This document shows, in pieces, positions 52,389 to 61,137 of a DNA stretch of 64,000 bases (within the stretch, counting starts at the first letter, position 1; every line of letters begins with the position of its first letter). The translations under genes and the position numbers were made by a program. The notes beneath the pieces were generated by a model. It saw only the letters and a list, made by a program, of their open reading frames with translations, was not told the DNA's origin and did no database searches. The DNA is from Cryobacterium sp. M96 (GTDB taxonomy: Bacteria; Actinomycetota; Actinomycetes; Actinomycetales; Microbacteriaceae), in contig NZ_PJJS01000047.1 of assembly GCF_002929845.1 (NCBI RefSeq), forward strand, positions 1 through 64,000, read 5' to 3'.

Positions 52389-53342
52389 ATGACACCCAAG
52401 AAGGACTACAGGCATGCTCCTGATCGTGGCGTCTCGACCGATGCTAGGCGTGAGCTCATCGGACCAACCACTCCGGCTCCGTCAGATGTGGTCGCGAGGC
52501 TCCGGGCGATGTTGCCTGGCCTGACCCCGGCGGAGGGCCGGATCGGGCGGGTCCTGCTGTCTGACACCACGGCGGCGTCGGCTCTGACAGTCAACGAGCT
52601 CGCCGAATGCGCGTCGACGAGCACCGCGAGCGTGGTCCGCACCGCTCGGCGTCTCGGTTTTGACGGATACCCGCAGCTCCGGCTCGCGCTGGCTGCGCAG
52701 GGTGGTGCGAACCACGACGGTGGTGTCCCGGTGGGCGCCGACATCGCCGACGGCGACCGGATCGGCGTGGTGTTGACCAAGCTGGCCGCGTTCGAGTCTG
52801 AACAGCTCCGCGCCACCGCCGAACTCGTCGATCCCGTCGCCCTGGAGAAAGTGATCAATTTGATCCGGGCTGCTCGCCGGATCGACGTGTATGGCATCGG
52901 CGCGTCTGGCCTGGTCGCGGAGGATCTAACTGCGAAATTGAACCGGGTCGGACTGGTCGCCCGGGCGTACACCGAACACGACGCGGCGATGGTCAGCGCT
53001 TCGCTGCTCGGCCGCGCCGACCTGGCCATCGGCGTTTCCCACTCGGGAGAGAACCCCGGCACCGTCGCGCCACTGCAATCGGCCCGGTCGACCGGCGCCG
53101 GCACGGTGGCCATCACTGGCGCCGCCCGCTCCCGATTGGCGGCCCACGGCGAACACGTCTTGGTCACCGCGGGTCGAGAGTTTGGCTTCCGTTCCGCAGC
53201 GATGGCCAGCCGCACTGGGCAGCTCCTGCTCGTCGACGCCATCTTTGTCGGCGTCGCACAAACGCTACCCGGTGCCCGAGCCGCGCTGGAACGCACCTAC
53301 GCCGCCGTCACCTCTCATCCGGGACGAAACAAACAACCATGA
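52389..53342 (+). CDS. murR: MurR/RpiR-family transcriptional regulator
   Basis: A 317-residue regulator: N-terminal RpiR helix-turn-helix (LTVNELAECASTSTASVVRT, about residues 66-85) and C-terminal SIS sugar-phosphate domain (DVYGIGASGLVAEDL, GVSHSGENPGTV). Probably senses N-acetylmuramic acid 6-phosphate, given murQ next to it. GGAGGAGGG lies 5 nt before the ATG; the upstream ATG at 52350 lacks one. Its stop overlaps a possible murQ start. Confidence 0.93.
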   Translation: MTPKKDYRHAPDRGVSTDARRELIGPTTPAPSDVVARLRAMLPGLTPAEGRIGRVLLSDTTAASALTVNELAECASTSTASVVRTARRLGFDGYPQLRLALAAQGGANHDGGVPVGADIADGDRIGVVLTKLAAFESEQLRATAELVDPVALEKVINLIRAARRIDVYGIGASGLVAEDLTAKLNRVGLVARAYTEHDAAMVSASLLGRADLAIGVSHSGENPGTVAPLQSARSTGAGTVAITGAARSRLAAHGEHVLVTAGREFGFRSAAMASRTGQLLLVDAIFVGVAQTLPGARAALERTYAAVTSHPGRNKQP

Positions 53343-53377
53343 ATAGCTTCAACAACACCAGGAACAGGGACAACACC

Positions 53378-54274
53378 ATGGCACTCGCCACATTGGGCAC
53401 CGAGACCGCAAATGACCACACCACTGACTTGGACACGATGTCCGTCGCGGACCTGCTCACCGTGATGAACCAAGAGGACCGCACAGTCCCGGTTGCGGTG
53501 GCGGCGGCACTACCGGCGATCGAGAACGCAGTAAATGCGATTGTGGGCGCCCGCCGCCGCGGCGGACGGCTGATCTACCTAGGTGCCGGCACCAGCGGCC
53601 GACTCGGGGTGCTGGACGCCGTCGAATGCCCACCGACGTTCGGTACCGACCCCGGGGAAGTCCTCGGGCTTATCGCCGGCGGGGAGCGTGCGTTCCTCCA
53701 GGCCGTCGAAGGTGCCGAAGATGATCCCGACCTCGCGGTGAACGACCTGCGGGCAGTCGGACTCACCGTCGCTGACGTGGTCGTCGGCATCGCCGCCAGC
53801 GGCCGAACCCCCTATGTCATCGGCGGTCTGGACCATGCCCGAAGCGTTGGGGCGGCCACCGTCTCCGTCGCCTGCAATCTCGGCGCGGAGATCAGCAGAC
53901 ACGCCGATGTCGCCATCGAGGTCGACACCGGACCCGAGGTCCTGACCGGCTCTACCCGGCTGAAGGCAGGCTCGGCGCAAAAGCTGGTGTGCAACATGCT
54001 CTCCACCGCCAGCATGATCCGCACCGGAAAAGTCTTCCACAACCTGATGGTCGACGTCCAACCCACGAACGCCAAATTGGTCGACCGGGCCCGCCGCATC
54101 GTCAGCGACGCCACCGGGGCGGATCCGGATACCGCCGCCGCTGCAATCGATCAGGCCGGCGGACATGCCAAGACCGCCGTGGTCATGCTGCTCACCGACA
54201 GTGATTTCCCCACGGCCACCGCTCGCCTCGAACAGGCTCTCGGCGACGTCCGCACCGCCATCACGTCACCCTGA
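53378..54274 (+). CDS. murQ: N-acetylmuramic acid 6-phosphate etherase
   Basis: Cleaves the lactyl ether of MurNAc-6-P to give GlcNAc-6-P during cell-wall recycling or use. SIS fold with IYLGAGTSGRLGVLDAVECPPTFG-like core (catalytic Glu in AVECPP) and GIAASGRTPYVIGGL. The ATG at 53378 (AGGG upstream) gives 298 residues, the usual length; an ATG at 53339 overlaps the murR stop and adds 13 residues. Confidence 0.95.
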   Translation: MALATLGTETANDHTTDLDTMSVADLLTVMNQEDRTVPVAVAAALPAIENAVNAIVGARRRGGRLIYLGAGTSGRLGVLDAVECPPTFGTDPGEVLGLIAGGERAFLQAVEGAEDDPDLAVNDLRAVGLTVADVVVGIAASGRTPYVIGGLDHARSVGAATVSVACNLGAEISRHADVAIEVDTGPEVLTGSTRLKAGSAQKLVCNMLSTASMIRTGKVFHNLMVDVQPTNAKLVDRARRIVSDATGADPDTAAAAIDQAGGHAKTAVVMLLTDSDFPTATARLEQALGDVRTAITSP

Positions 54275-54394
54275 GCGAACCGTAACCCACTGCCGCGGGT
54301 CGCATCGTGTGTCACGGGCGTGCATCGCTGACGACCATAACAACTCTCGATTCGTCTGCAGTTCCCCGCACGTCACACTCCAGGAGACACCGCC

Positions 54395-54690
54395 ATGCCC
54401 GAAAACATCCTCAGCCCCCTGCGCGGCACCGTGGTTTCGCTCGGCGATGTTCCCGACCCCGTGTTCGCCCAGGAAATCGTCGGCGGGGGAGTGGCATTCA
54501 ACCCTCCCCGGAAATCGGCCCCGTGACGGCTCGTGCGCCGGTAAGTGGCACCCTCGTCCGGGTCCAGCCGCACGCCTTCGTCATCCAGTCCACGTCGGGG
54601 ACCGGGATCCTGGTCCACCTTGGCATCGACACGGTTCACATGAATGGCGAGGGCTTCGAGGTGTTGGCCACCGAAGGGTCCACCGTTCGC
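54395..54690 (+). pseudogene. PTS glucose-type EIIA, frameshifted and truncated
   Basis: From the ATG at 54395 (AGGAG upstream) the frame reads LSPLRGTVVSLGDVPDPVFA and GGGVAFNPP, then stops at 54526. The next frame continues VTARAPVSGTLVRVQ, GTGILVHLGIDTV (active His) and FEVLATEGSTVRG. One more C in the run at 54506-54509 would join them as FNPPPEIGPVTA. Similarity stops near 54690, about 35 residues early. It is the natural partner of the EIIBC gene at 61138. Confidence 0.85.
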
Positions 54691-54883
54691 GGGCGGTGTG
54701 GCGTTGGACCTGCTTCTGCTTATAGCGCTGTGGCCGCAGTGGGGCAGGGATCCACCAGTGCGATGGATGGAGCGAGGATAGGCCATCTTTCCAATAGCTG
54801 AGGATGTGCTCGGCAACCCGGGTGACCAGTTCAGAATTAAGCGCCGCCAATTCCAAACCGGACACCCATCGAGTAATACTCAC
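54690..54883 (-). pseudogene. Unrecognised gene fragment abutting the EIIA remnant
   Basis: On the minus strand a frame starting GTG at 54883 gives MSITRWVSGLELAALNSE, LVTRVAEHILSYWKDG and LSSLHPSHWW before it runs into the antisense of EIIA at about 54690. The text looks coding but I cannot name it. Both genes seem cut at the same junction. Confidence 0.35.
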
Positions 54884-54897
54884 GCGGGGCCGGTCTG

Positions 54898-55495
54898 CTA
54901 GCGCACGATGTTCGTGCGGCGGGTGCTGCCGGTCCGGCGGAATTCATGCTGTTCTGCATCTTGTTCTTCGCCTGCTCGGCCTGTTCTTTCACGCTGGGAG
55001 CGTTCTTGGCCTGTTCTTTCATCTTCGGGGCTTCTTCCTCGGCTTGACGAGGTAGGACTCCCAGCGGGCCTGTATGGGCTTGATCAGGCCGCCGAGGGCG
55101 CCCTGGATGAGGGTCTTCATGCCCGCGGCAACGGCCGCGGCGATGACGATGATCTTCGGCAGAAAGCGATGATCCCGGCGAGCAGATCACTAACCGGGTT
55201 GGGTCCGAATACTCCGAATGCAAACTGTAAAGCGAACAACACCAGCATGTACTACAGAATCTTTGAGATGATGTCCGACGCGTCCATGGACGAGCTGGTC
55301 AAGGCCTTTTTCACACCGCCGCGCTCCATAACGCGGTCAAAGTCCACCTTTCCGGGCAGCTTCGCCAGTGTCTTGGAGATCAGCTTCGCCACGATCAAGC
55401 CGACGATCACAATGACCAGGAACAACAGAAGCTTCGGGACAAAAGTCGAGAGCAGCCAGCCCAACTGCAAGGGCGCTGGTGAATTCGTTTTGCAT
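54898..55495 (-). pseudogene. Decayed small-conductance-channel-like (TM helix) membrane protein
   Basis: GGAGG stands 5 nt before the ATG at 55495. Pieces in changing frames: MQNEFTSAL, then GWLLSTFVPKLLLFLVIVIV and GLIVAKLISKTLAKL, a TAG at 55252-55254, then LFALQFAFGVFGPNPVSDLL, a frameshift near 55162, AAGMKTLIQGALGGLIKPIQ, another shift near 55045, then EEEAPKMKEQAKNAPSVKEQ and TRRTNIVR with TAG at 54898. The order matches actinobacterial conserved-TM-helix proteins, with a middle part missing after LGGL. At least four lesions make it nonfunctional. Confidence 0.75.
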
Positions 55496-55665
55496 GTCAA
55501 CCTCCAGAGTTGGGTCGCGCCGATTGGTCGGCAGGGTCACTTCGTGTGTCGCGCCTGTCCTAAGTGAAGGGGCGCGTTACGATGCGAACCGAGCGCAAGA
55601 GTGCCACACCTCAAAGACGCAGCTACCGGCCGTTTCGTCACGCTCGGCGGAAAATGGCCGTACTT

Positions 55666-55995
55666 CTAGCCGATGCTGGCAACCGTCACAGAGATGGTGT
55701 TGATGGGGGCAAGCGCCAAAATGGCGGGATTCGCGGCGATCGTGTCATGCACACGTCGGCACACTCCGGTGGATGACGCTGCGTCGGCGACGCCGATTCT
55801 CGCGGTCACGCTCAGGCTGGCCTTTCCCGTCGTCACGGCAACTAGTTTCGGTGCCTTTTCCCGCTGCGTAAGGGCATCGACAACAGACCCGACAATCGTG
55901 ACGACGATCGGCGTGGTCGGGTACAAGGCTGTCACCCCCGCGACAGACCTTACGATAACTTCGAGATTCCCTGCGAGCTCGGCGGCATCCGTCAT
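55666..55995 (-). CDS. Small protein of the Asp23-associated stress operon
   Basis: A 109-residue protein, TDAAELAGNLEVIVRSVAGV at the start, with Val/Ala/Thr-rich beta-strand-like segments and a VCRRVHDTIAANP helix. It recalls small Asp23-cluster proteins but I cannot name it. The ATG overlaps the upstream gene's stop by 4 bp. The frame is intact although its neighbours are damaged. Confidence 0.6.
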   Translation of the reverse strand: MTDAAELAGNLEVIVRSVAGVTALYPTTPIVVTIVGSVVDALTQREKAPKLVAVTTGKASLSVTARIGVADAASSTGVCRRVHDTIAANPAILALAPINTISVTVASIG

Positions 55996-56516
55996 GGTGT
56001 TGCTTCTTCTTCGCCGTGCTCTGGCTTAGTGAGGTAGATGTCGCGAATGATCACGTCGATGCCCGCGATGGCGAGCTCGGTGTGGGTGCGTAGCGCGCCG
56101 ACGAGCGTGTCTCGCAACTTGTCGGCAAAGGGGGGAATGTTCTCACCCTTGCAGGCCCTGGCATCGACCGTGACCGTGATCGGAGCTCCCAGCACAGTGA
56201 GCTCCCCGTCGAGCCGGCATCGACCCACGATGAGGTTGTCGACGGTATCGCCTGCCGCGCGAACGAGTCCGCGGACAGCTCCCTCGGTGACGAAGAGTTG
56301 CGCGTTCGGCGACGGGTGCGAGATGGGGATGTCGCGCCCGGACCGGACGTCGAGCACGATCCTGTCCGGGATGGCGGTGACCCAGTTGTCGTCTCGGGCC
56401 GGTTGCTCTTCTGCCTCATCCCGGAGCAGCGTGCTCATTGCGCCGCGCAGGCGCTCAAGGGAGGCCATCGCCATCTGGCACGCAGCCGATGTGTCGATCG
56501 ACGGGTCGGTGGGCAT
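55992..56516 (-). CDS. Asp23/Gls24-related protein, probably missing its normal N-terminus
   Basis: From the ATG at 56516 the frame gives 174 residues with an Asp23-like core (GAVRGLVRAAGDTVDNLIVG, RCRLDGELTVLGAPITVTVD). The same frame runs upstream as NDEPDLLDGHTIDELSDYLD, which looks coding but has no start. A GTG at 56632, overlapping the sigma-factor stop as GTGA, would supply one if a base were restored near 56620. The 5' end has therefore probably frameshifted. Confidence 0.6.
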   Translation of the reverse strand: MPTDPSIDTSAACQMAMASLERLRGAMSTLLRDEAEEQPARDDNWVTAIPDRIVLDVRSGRDIPISHPSPNAQLFVTEGAVRGLVRAAGDTVDNLIVGRCRLDGELTVLGAPITVTVDARACKGENIPPFADKLRDTLVGALRTHTELAIAGIDVIIRDIYLTKPEHGEEEATP

Positions 56517-56628
56517 CTTGCCTCGGTCGAGGTAGTCGCTGAGTTCGTCAATGGTGTGGCCATCAAGGAGGTCAGGTTCGTCATTTGACTCGTACCAGGC
56601 CGGGGGTGAGGCGGGCGTTTCCTAGTCG

Positions 56629-57194
56629 TCACCGCCAGGCCTCCATCTCGCGAATCAAAGTTTCGCGGGCGCTAGCAAGCAGCCCGCGAACGGTAGAAAG
56701 GGGTAAGTCGAGTTCCTCAGCGATCTCCGAATAACGGTAGTCCCCAAACTCTCTAGGTCCCAGCGTTGTCGTTGATCCTCCGGAAGGGCGGACAAGACTT
56801 GGGAGAGTGCCTCGTTACACGAACGCGCCTCCACTATCTGCGTCGGTGAATGGTCCTCCGATGCGGGCACGCCGACGTCGTCGAGGTTGGAGTTCTGCCG
56901 CCGCGCGCGGATTCGATCAATGCTCTTGTGGCTGGCGATGCGCATCAGCCAACTTCTTACCAGCGCAGAATCTTTCAAGGTCGATAGCTTCGCCCATGCC
57001 GTGATGAACGTGTCCTGTACGACATCGCCTTCATCGTGGCTGCAGCCCAGGTTGCGGGTCGCGTGCGCGCGTACCTACGGGCCGTGCCGTCGCACAATCA
57101 CTTCGAATGCTCGAACGTCTCCGTCAACAGCGCGGTCCACCAAGGTGCGGTCGTCGGCGTGGGCCAGCAGTGCCCTGCTCTTGCTATCTGAAAT
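56629..57194 (-). pseudogene. ECF-type sigma factor, nonsense and frameshift mutations
   Basis: Read on the minus strand: SRALLAHADDRTLVDRAVDG, DVRAFEVIVRRHGP, TAG at 57075-57077, then DEGDVVQDTFITAWAKL (region 2), RSWLMRIASHKSIDRIRARR and LSALPEDQRQRWDL, a one-base shift near 56755, then EFGDYRYSEIAEELDLPLST and VRGLLASARETLIREMEAWR (region 4) to TGA at 56629. The likely start is an ATT at 57194 with GAGGGG just before it, where relatives would have ATG. It heads the leftward stress operon. Confidence 0.75.
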
Positions 57195-57314
57195 GTTTGC
57201 CCCTCGATTCGCTGGGAACTGTAGCACCGGGTGTGACGAACGCGTCGTGGCATGCGTCTACATATTAAGCATTGCAATACGTCCCGTTCAGGGGACACGA
57301 ACAAGGAGCCTCCC

Positions 57315-57752
57315 ATGGCAGATCTCACCAGACCTACTCTTTCCACCGCACCGAACTCCGCCTCGGCGACCCCCGGCCGCGGCAAGACCGTGATCAACGA
57401 CGCTGTGGTGGCAAAGATCGCCGGCATTGCAGCCCGTGAGGTCAGTGGTGTGCACGCTCTTGGCGGCGGAGCCGCCCGGGCGCTCGGTGCCATCCGCGAT
57501 GCCCTGAACACCTCGGACGTGAGCCAGGGCATCAACGTGGAGGTCGGAGAAACTCAGGTCGCGGCCGACGTCACCATTGTCGCGGAGTACCCCATGGCCC
57601 TGCAGGATGTGGCCGAGCGGGTGCGGTCTGCCGTGATCCGTGTGATCGAAGATCTGGTTGGAATGGAGGTCACCGAGGTGAACGTGAACATCAACGACGT
57701 GTACCTGCCGACCGACGACAAGGACGAGAAGTCCGAGGCTCGGGTTCAGTGA
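57315..57752 (+). CDS. Asp23/Gls24 family envelope stress response protein
   Basis: A 145-residue Asp23-domain protein: KTVINDAVVAKIAGIAAREV, SGVHALGGG, VEVGETQVAADVTIVAEYP, MEVTEVNVNINDVYLP. Asp23 proteins form membrane-associated layers anchored by AmaP. AAGGAG lies before the ATG. First gene of a five-gene operon with 4-bp overlaps throughout. Confidence 0.93.
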   Translation: MADLTRPTLSTAPNSASATPGRGKTVINDAVVAKIAGIAAREVSGVHALGGGAARALGAIRDALNTSDVSQGINVEVGETQVAADVTIVAEYPMALQDVAERVRSAVIRVIEDLVGMEVTEVNVNINDVYLPTDDKDEKSEARVQ

Positions 57753-57943
57753 GCACCTTGGCGAAAACGGGGGCTGTGTTCGGAGCCGTGCTTGCTCTGA
57801 CGTGGCTGGTCCTTGGCTTTTGGCCATGCGTGTTCGTGGCCGCGGCCATGGCGGTCGGCGCGATCGTCGGGCGGATTATGGACGGAAAGCTGAGCGTTGC
57901 GAACCTGGTTGACGCATTCCGGGGCAAGCGGTCGTCGTCATGA
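57749..57943 (+). CDS. DUF2273 membrane protein
   Basis: A 64-residue protein with two helices (FGAVLALTWLVLGFWPCVFVAAA and AVGAIVG region) and a basic tail, the DUF2273 pattern always linked to Asp23 genes. GTG start inside the previous gene's end. Confidence 0.9.
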   Translation: MSTLAKTGAVFGAVLALTWLVLGFWPCVFVAAAMAVGAIVGRIMDGKLSVANLVDAFRGKRSSS

Positions 57944-58341
57944 CAACCCTCAGTTCCGAAACAGCGGCCCGTCATACGCTATCGCCGACGGTGCTCAAAA
58001 ACGGCCGGACCACCGTCTCGACTCGTGCTTTGAATCGGTTAGTGTGTGCGGTCGCGGCGGACGCTCTGGGCGTTGACCCCTCGGCGGTCGGTGCCGAGAT
58101 CACCGATGATCAGGGCAACCTCGCCCTCACAGTCAGCGCCCCCATCCGGGTCGTTGCGCTCACCCGTGTGCACCGGGATCCCTCCGTCGTGACTCGCATC
58201 GGGGGCACGATTCTGGAGCGGGCCGAGCGCGCCAGGCAGCACATTCATTACCGGGTGGGCGAGTTGACCGGTTCTACCCTGTCCCGGGTGACCGTGCGGC
58301 TCACCGGTGCCGACATTCGACCAGAGGGCCGCGTGCGATGA
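57940..58341 (+). CDS. Second Asp23/Gls24-like protein
   Basis: A 133-residue protein with a divergent Asp23 fold: TVSTRALNRLVCAVAADALG, NLALTVSAPI, GGTILERAERARQHIHYRV, STLSRVTVRLTG. Encoded between DUF2273 and DUF6286 genes as in other actinobacterial stress operons. Confidence 0.82.
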   Translation: MTTLSSETAARHTLSPTVLKNGRTTVSTRALNRLVCAVAADALGVDPSAVGAEITDDQGNLALTVSAPIRVVALTRVHRDPSVVTRIGGTILERAERARQHIHYRVGELTGSTLSRVTVRLTGADIRPEGRVR

Positions 58342-58919
58342 CTAAGTATCGTTCCACCTACCAACGGATCAGCCGTCGCGAGCTTTACTCGCCGCGTTCG
58401 GTTGCAGCGATCACTCTCGCGATCCTGGCCATCGCCGCCTGCCTCTGGCTCATGATCGAGATCGTGTTGAACCTGCTCGGCCGGCCGGGGCTCCTCGCGA
58501 CCCCCGCGGGTATGGCGGGCGCGGTCGCAGGCGTTTCCTCTGCACCGCCCGTGTTCGTGGGCGGGCTCGGCCTCACCGGCGCCCTCATCGGGCTGCTTCT
58601 CCTTGTCGTGGCTGTCACTCCTGGCCGGCGATCTCGCCATCTGCTCGAGACCGAACGGGCCGCGACCATCGTCGACAACGAGGTGATCGCATCCGCGTTG
58701 GCTCGTGAAGCGGCCCGCGTCGCTGGGTTGGCCCCAGACAACGCGCGGGTCACCGTGACCCCCCGTAGCGCCACCGTGCACCTCACTCCTACCTCTGGAA
58801 CGGCGATCGATCAGCAGGCGGTGCTAACGGCCGTGCGCGAACAGATTGAGGCTTTTGGATTGCTGCGTTCCCTGCACGCGAAGGTCGTTGTTGTCTCCAC
58901 GGGGAGGGTGGGCGGATGA
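58338..58919 (+). CDS. DUF6286 domain membrane protein
   Basis: A 193-residue protein with an N-terminal RRELYSPRSVAAITLAILAI helix, a second helix (LIGLLLLVVAVTPGRRSRH) and an extramembrane domain with SALAREAARVAGLAPDNARV. Function unknown; conserved in Asp23 operons. Confidence 0.85.
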   Translation: MTKYRSTYQRISRRELYSPRSVAAITLAILAIAACLWLMIEIVLNLLGRPGLLATPAGMAGAVAGVSSAPPVFVGGLGLTGALIGLLLLVVAVTPGRRSRHLLETERAATIVDNEVIASALAREAARVAGLAPDNARVTVTPRSATVHLTPTSGTAIDQQAVLTAVREQIEAFGLLRSLHAKVVVVSTGRVGG

Positions 58920-59536
58920 ACTCCACCAATCGCATCCTCAACCGCATCTTTGTTTTCCTGGTCGGACTCCTCGTCTTGACCGGTGGCGCGACCCTGGCCC
59001 TGGTGGCACTTGTTCCGCTCGTCCGCGACAGCTGGACGAACGCAACTCGTGTTGGCATCGATAGGGCAACCCGGTGGCTTCAGGCCACCCCCTTTCCCGA
59101 ATCCTTGATCCCGGTCAGCGGCAGCTGGTTATGGCTCATCGTCCTCGCCGCTGGAGTGCTGCTCATCGCGGTGCTGGTCACCTTCTGCCTGCGTCAAGGC
59201 CAAGGGCACACCGGCCGGATCGTCTCACTAAACGGAAAAACCAGCAGTGGCGCGGTTGTCATCGAGTCGAGAGTGGCCGAGCACGCCATCCAAGATGCTC
59301 TCACAAACCGACCGGAACTTGTTGCCTCCCACGTCTCCACCTACCGCGTCAAGAACCAGTCAGCACTGAAGGTGGCCATCACCTGCCGCCGAGGAATCTC
59401 ACCTCGGGAAGCCAGCCGGATTGTCAACGAGGTGCTCTTTTCCTTCGATAATCTCCTCGGCCTACAGCTCCCCGCCCTCGTGCAGATTAGCGGCGGCTTC
59501 CGCGCGCGAACGACCAATGCCGCCCGCATCCGCTGA
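58916..59536 (+). CDS. amaP: Alkaline shock response membrane anchor protein AmaP
   Basis: A 206-residue protein with two helices (FVFLVGLLVLTGGATLALVA, WLWLIVLAAGVLLIAVLVTF) and a cytoplasmic Asp23-like C-terminal domain. It anchors Asp23 proteins to the membrane. Last gene of the operon. Confidence 0.85.
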   Translation: MNSTNRILNRIFVFLVGLLVLTGGATLALVALVPLVRDSWTNATRVGIDRATRWLQATPFPESLIPVSGSWLWLIVLAAGVLLIAVLVTFCLRQGQGHTGRIVSLNGKTSSGAVVIESRVAEHAIQDALTNRPELVASHVSTYRVKNQSALKVAITCRRGISPREASRIVNEVLFSFDNLLGLQLPALVQISGGFRARTTNAARIR

Positions 59537-59627
59537 TGACTCACCGGCTCACAGAAGTCATCTGACGGCGGTCAGCCGTGCTCCCTCAACCGGCAACATC
59601 CACCGATTTTCGATAGGGAGTCACGCC

Positions 59628-60509
59628 TTGACGAACCAAAACGACAACCCAAGGACGAAATACATCACCGGCGGCAACCCCAAGCAGGAACAGAGTCAAC
59701 CCGGCCTGACCGAGGCGACTAAGCCCCACCCGGATCGTGGCGAAGACACCTACCATGGCGCCGGAAAACTTGTCGGGAGGCGGGCACTCATCACAGGCGG
59801 CGACTCAGGCATCGGCCGGGCCGTGGCCATCGCCTACGCCAAAGATGGTGCCGATATTGCGATCTCCTACCTGCCTGACGAACAGACGGATGCCGAATTC
59901 ACGGCAGAGCAGATCCGGGCCGCCGGCCGCACCGTCCTGCTCATCCCGGGCGACATCCGCGAGGAAACCCACTGCGTCAACCTCGTAAAGGATACCGTGG
60001 CAACCCTCGGCGGCTTGGATATCCTGGTGCTCAACGCCGCCTACCAAAAAAACCGGAACGGTCCAGAAAACCTGTCAACGGCAGAATTCGACCGGGTCTT
60101 CAAAACCAATCTTTATGCGACTCTGTGGATCGCGCGCACCGCCATCCCGCACCTCTGGCCGGGAGCATCGATCATCTCCACGTCATCAATCCCGGCATCG
60201 AGCCCCGCACAGGTGTTGATCGACTATGCCATGACCAAAGCCGCACTCGTAGCGTTCACACGGGCGCTCGCCCAAGAATTAGGCCCAGCCGGGGTTCGGG
60301 TCAACGCAGTCGCGCCCGGGCCAGTCTGGACGCCGCTTATCCCCGTAACTTCATGGCCAGACAAGCTGTCCACTCTCGGTCGGGAAACCCCACTGGGCCA
60401 GGCAGGACAAACAGCCGAACTCGCCGCCGCCTACGTTTTCCTAGCCTCACCCGAAGCGTCCTACATTTCAGGTTCCGTAGTGCCCATAACGCGCAGCCGC
60501 AGTTTCTAA
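59628..60509 (+). CDS. Short-chain dehydrogenase/reductase (general-stress YhdF/YdaD-like)
   Basis: A 293-residue NAD(P)-dependent SDR with the long N-terminal lead (KYITGGNPKQEQSQPGLTEA) of stress-related members, cofactor motif ITGGDSGIGRAVA, NAAY, and the active-site Y-x3-K in DYAMTKAAL. The TTG at 59628 has AGGGAG 7 nt upstream. The last residues (PITRSRSF) depart from the usual VTGG-type end, perhaps a late frameshift. It follows the stress operon. Confidence 0.88.
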   Translation: MTNQNDNPRTKYITGGNPKQEQSQPGLTEATKPHPDRGEDTYHGAGKLVGRRALITGGDSGIGRAVAIAYAKDGADIAISYLPDEQTDAEFTAEQIRAAGRTVLLIPGDIREETHCVNLVKDTVATLGGLDILVLNAAYQKNRNGPENLSTAEFDRVFKTNLYATLWIARTAIPHLWPGASIISTSSIPASSPAQVLIDYAMTKAALVAFTRALAQELGPAGVRVNAVAPGPVWTPLIPVTSWPDKLSTLGRETPLGQAGQTAELAAAYVFLASPEASYISGSVVPITRSRSF

Positions 60510-61137
60510 GAGTCGAGCGAAAACTCGGACCCTGTGGCGCACGCGCTACACGCAAGTCTACGAAAGAGCCCAGCCGTATTCCTGCTTCTAACGAGGATCG
60601 CGGCAATTGTGCGGATAGCCAAGTCAGCGAGATTGATTCAGCGGACACGGGATTACGCTTTTTTTTTTGAGGCTCCTGACTCTTCCGTGGGTCGGCTCCG
60701 GCCGGCTATTGTCGCTCCGAACACTTCGGCCACCGCCGTCCTCGCGATAGTTACGGTCGCACAGGCGTTACCCGCCACATACGGCGCACCCGTGTGGTTC
60801 CGACAGGGTCGTGGCCTGCCTGACTCCGTTACTGAGGGACTACAACTTACGGTTTCAAAATAACTACATCAACTGCAAAATGGTCCACTCGTTTAAGTGC
60901 ATCAGAGCCACACCTGATCTCCCCGGTGACCAGTGCGCAGCAGCGCAGCAGAGATTTCAGCCTGGGGATTGTCGAAACCTGCCGTCAACAACGCAGACGA
61001 GTGGTGAAAATAATTACCTCTTGACTCCTAAGTCTGTGAAAGCTATTTTCATATTACGACATAATTTTGTAGCCCGGGTTCTCCATCCCGCTAGGAGCCC
61101 CGTGCAACCCCGCACTTTGCTCGAAAGGACATCAGTC
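60510..61137. other. Gap between the SDR and the EIIBC gene
   Basis: No gene supported. It contains a run of ten T (60659-60668), which may end the SDR transcript although no good hairpin precedes it, and an AT-rich promoter region for the EIIBC gene near 61010-61060. Mixed base composition suggests degraded DNA. Confidence 0.5.
61021..61049 (+). promoter_or_regulatory. Promoter of the EIIBC gene with a small inverted repeat
   Basis: TTGACT (61021-61026), 17 nt, TATTTT (61044-61049). TGAAA/TTTCA (61037-61051) forms an inverted repeat over the -10 box, different from the murR palindrome. Confidence 0.5.

Noticed and set aside
55252-57077. TAG read as an amino acid in the stress operon
   Set aside because: Both TAG codons sit in genes that also contain frameshifts, and TAG is used as a normal stop in intact genes here, for example bS22.
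60337-60648. A 103-codon minus-strand frame at the end of the SDR gene
   Set aside because: It overlaps the SDR gene in antisense and its Arg-rich text looks non-coding.
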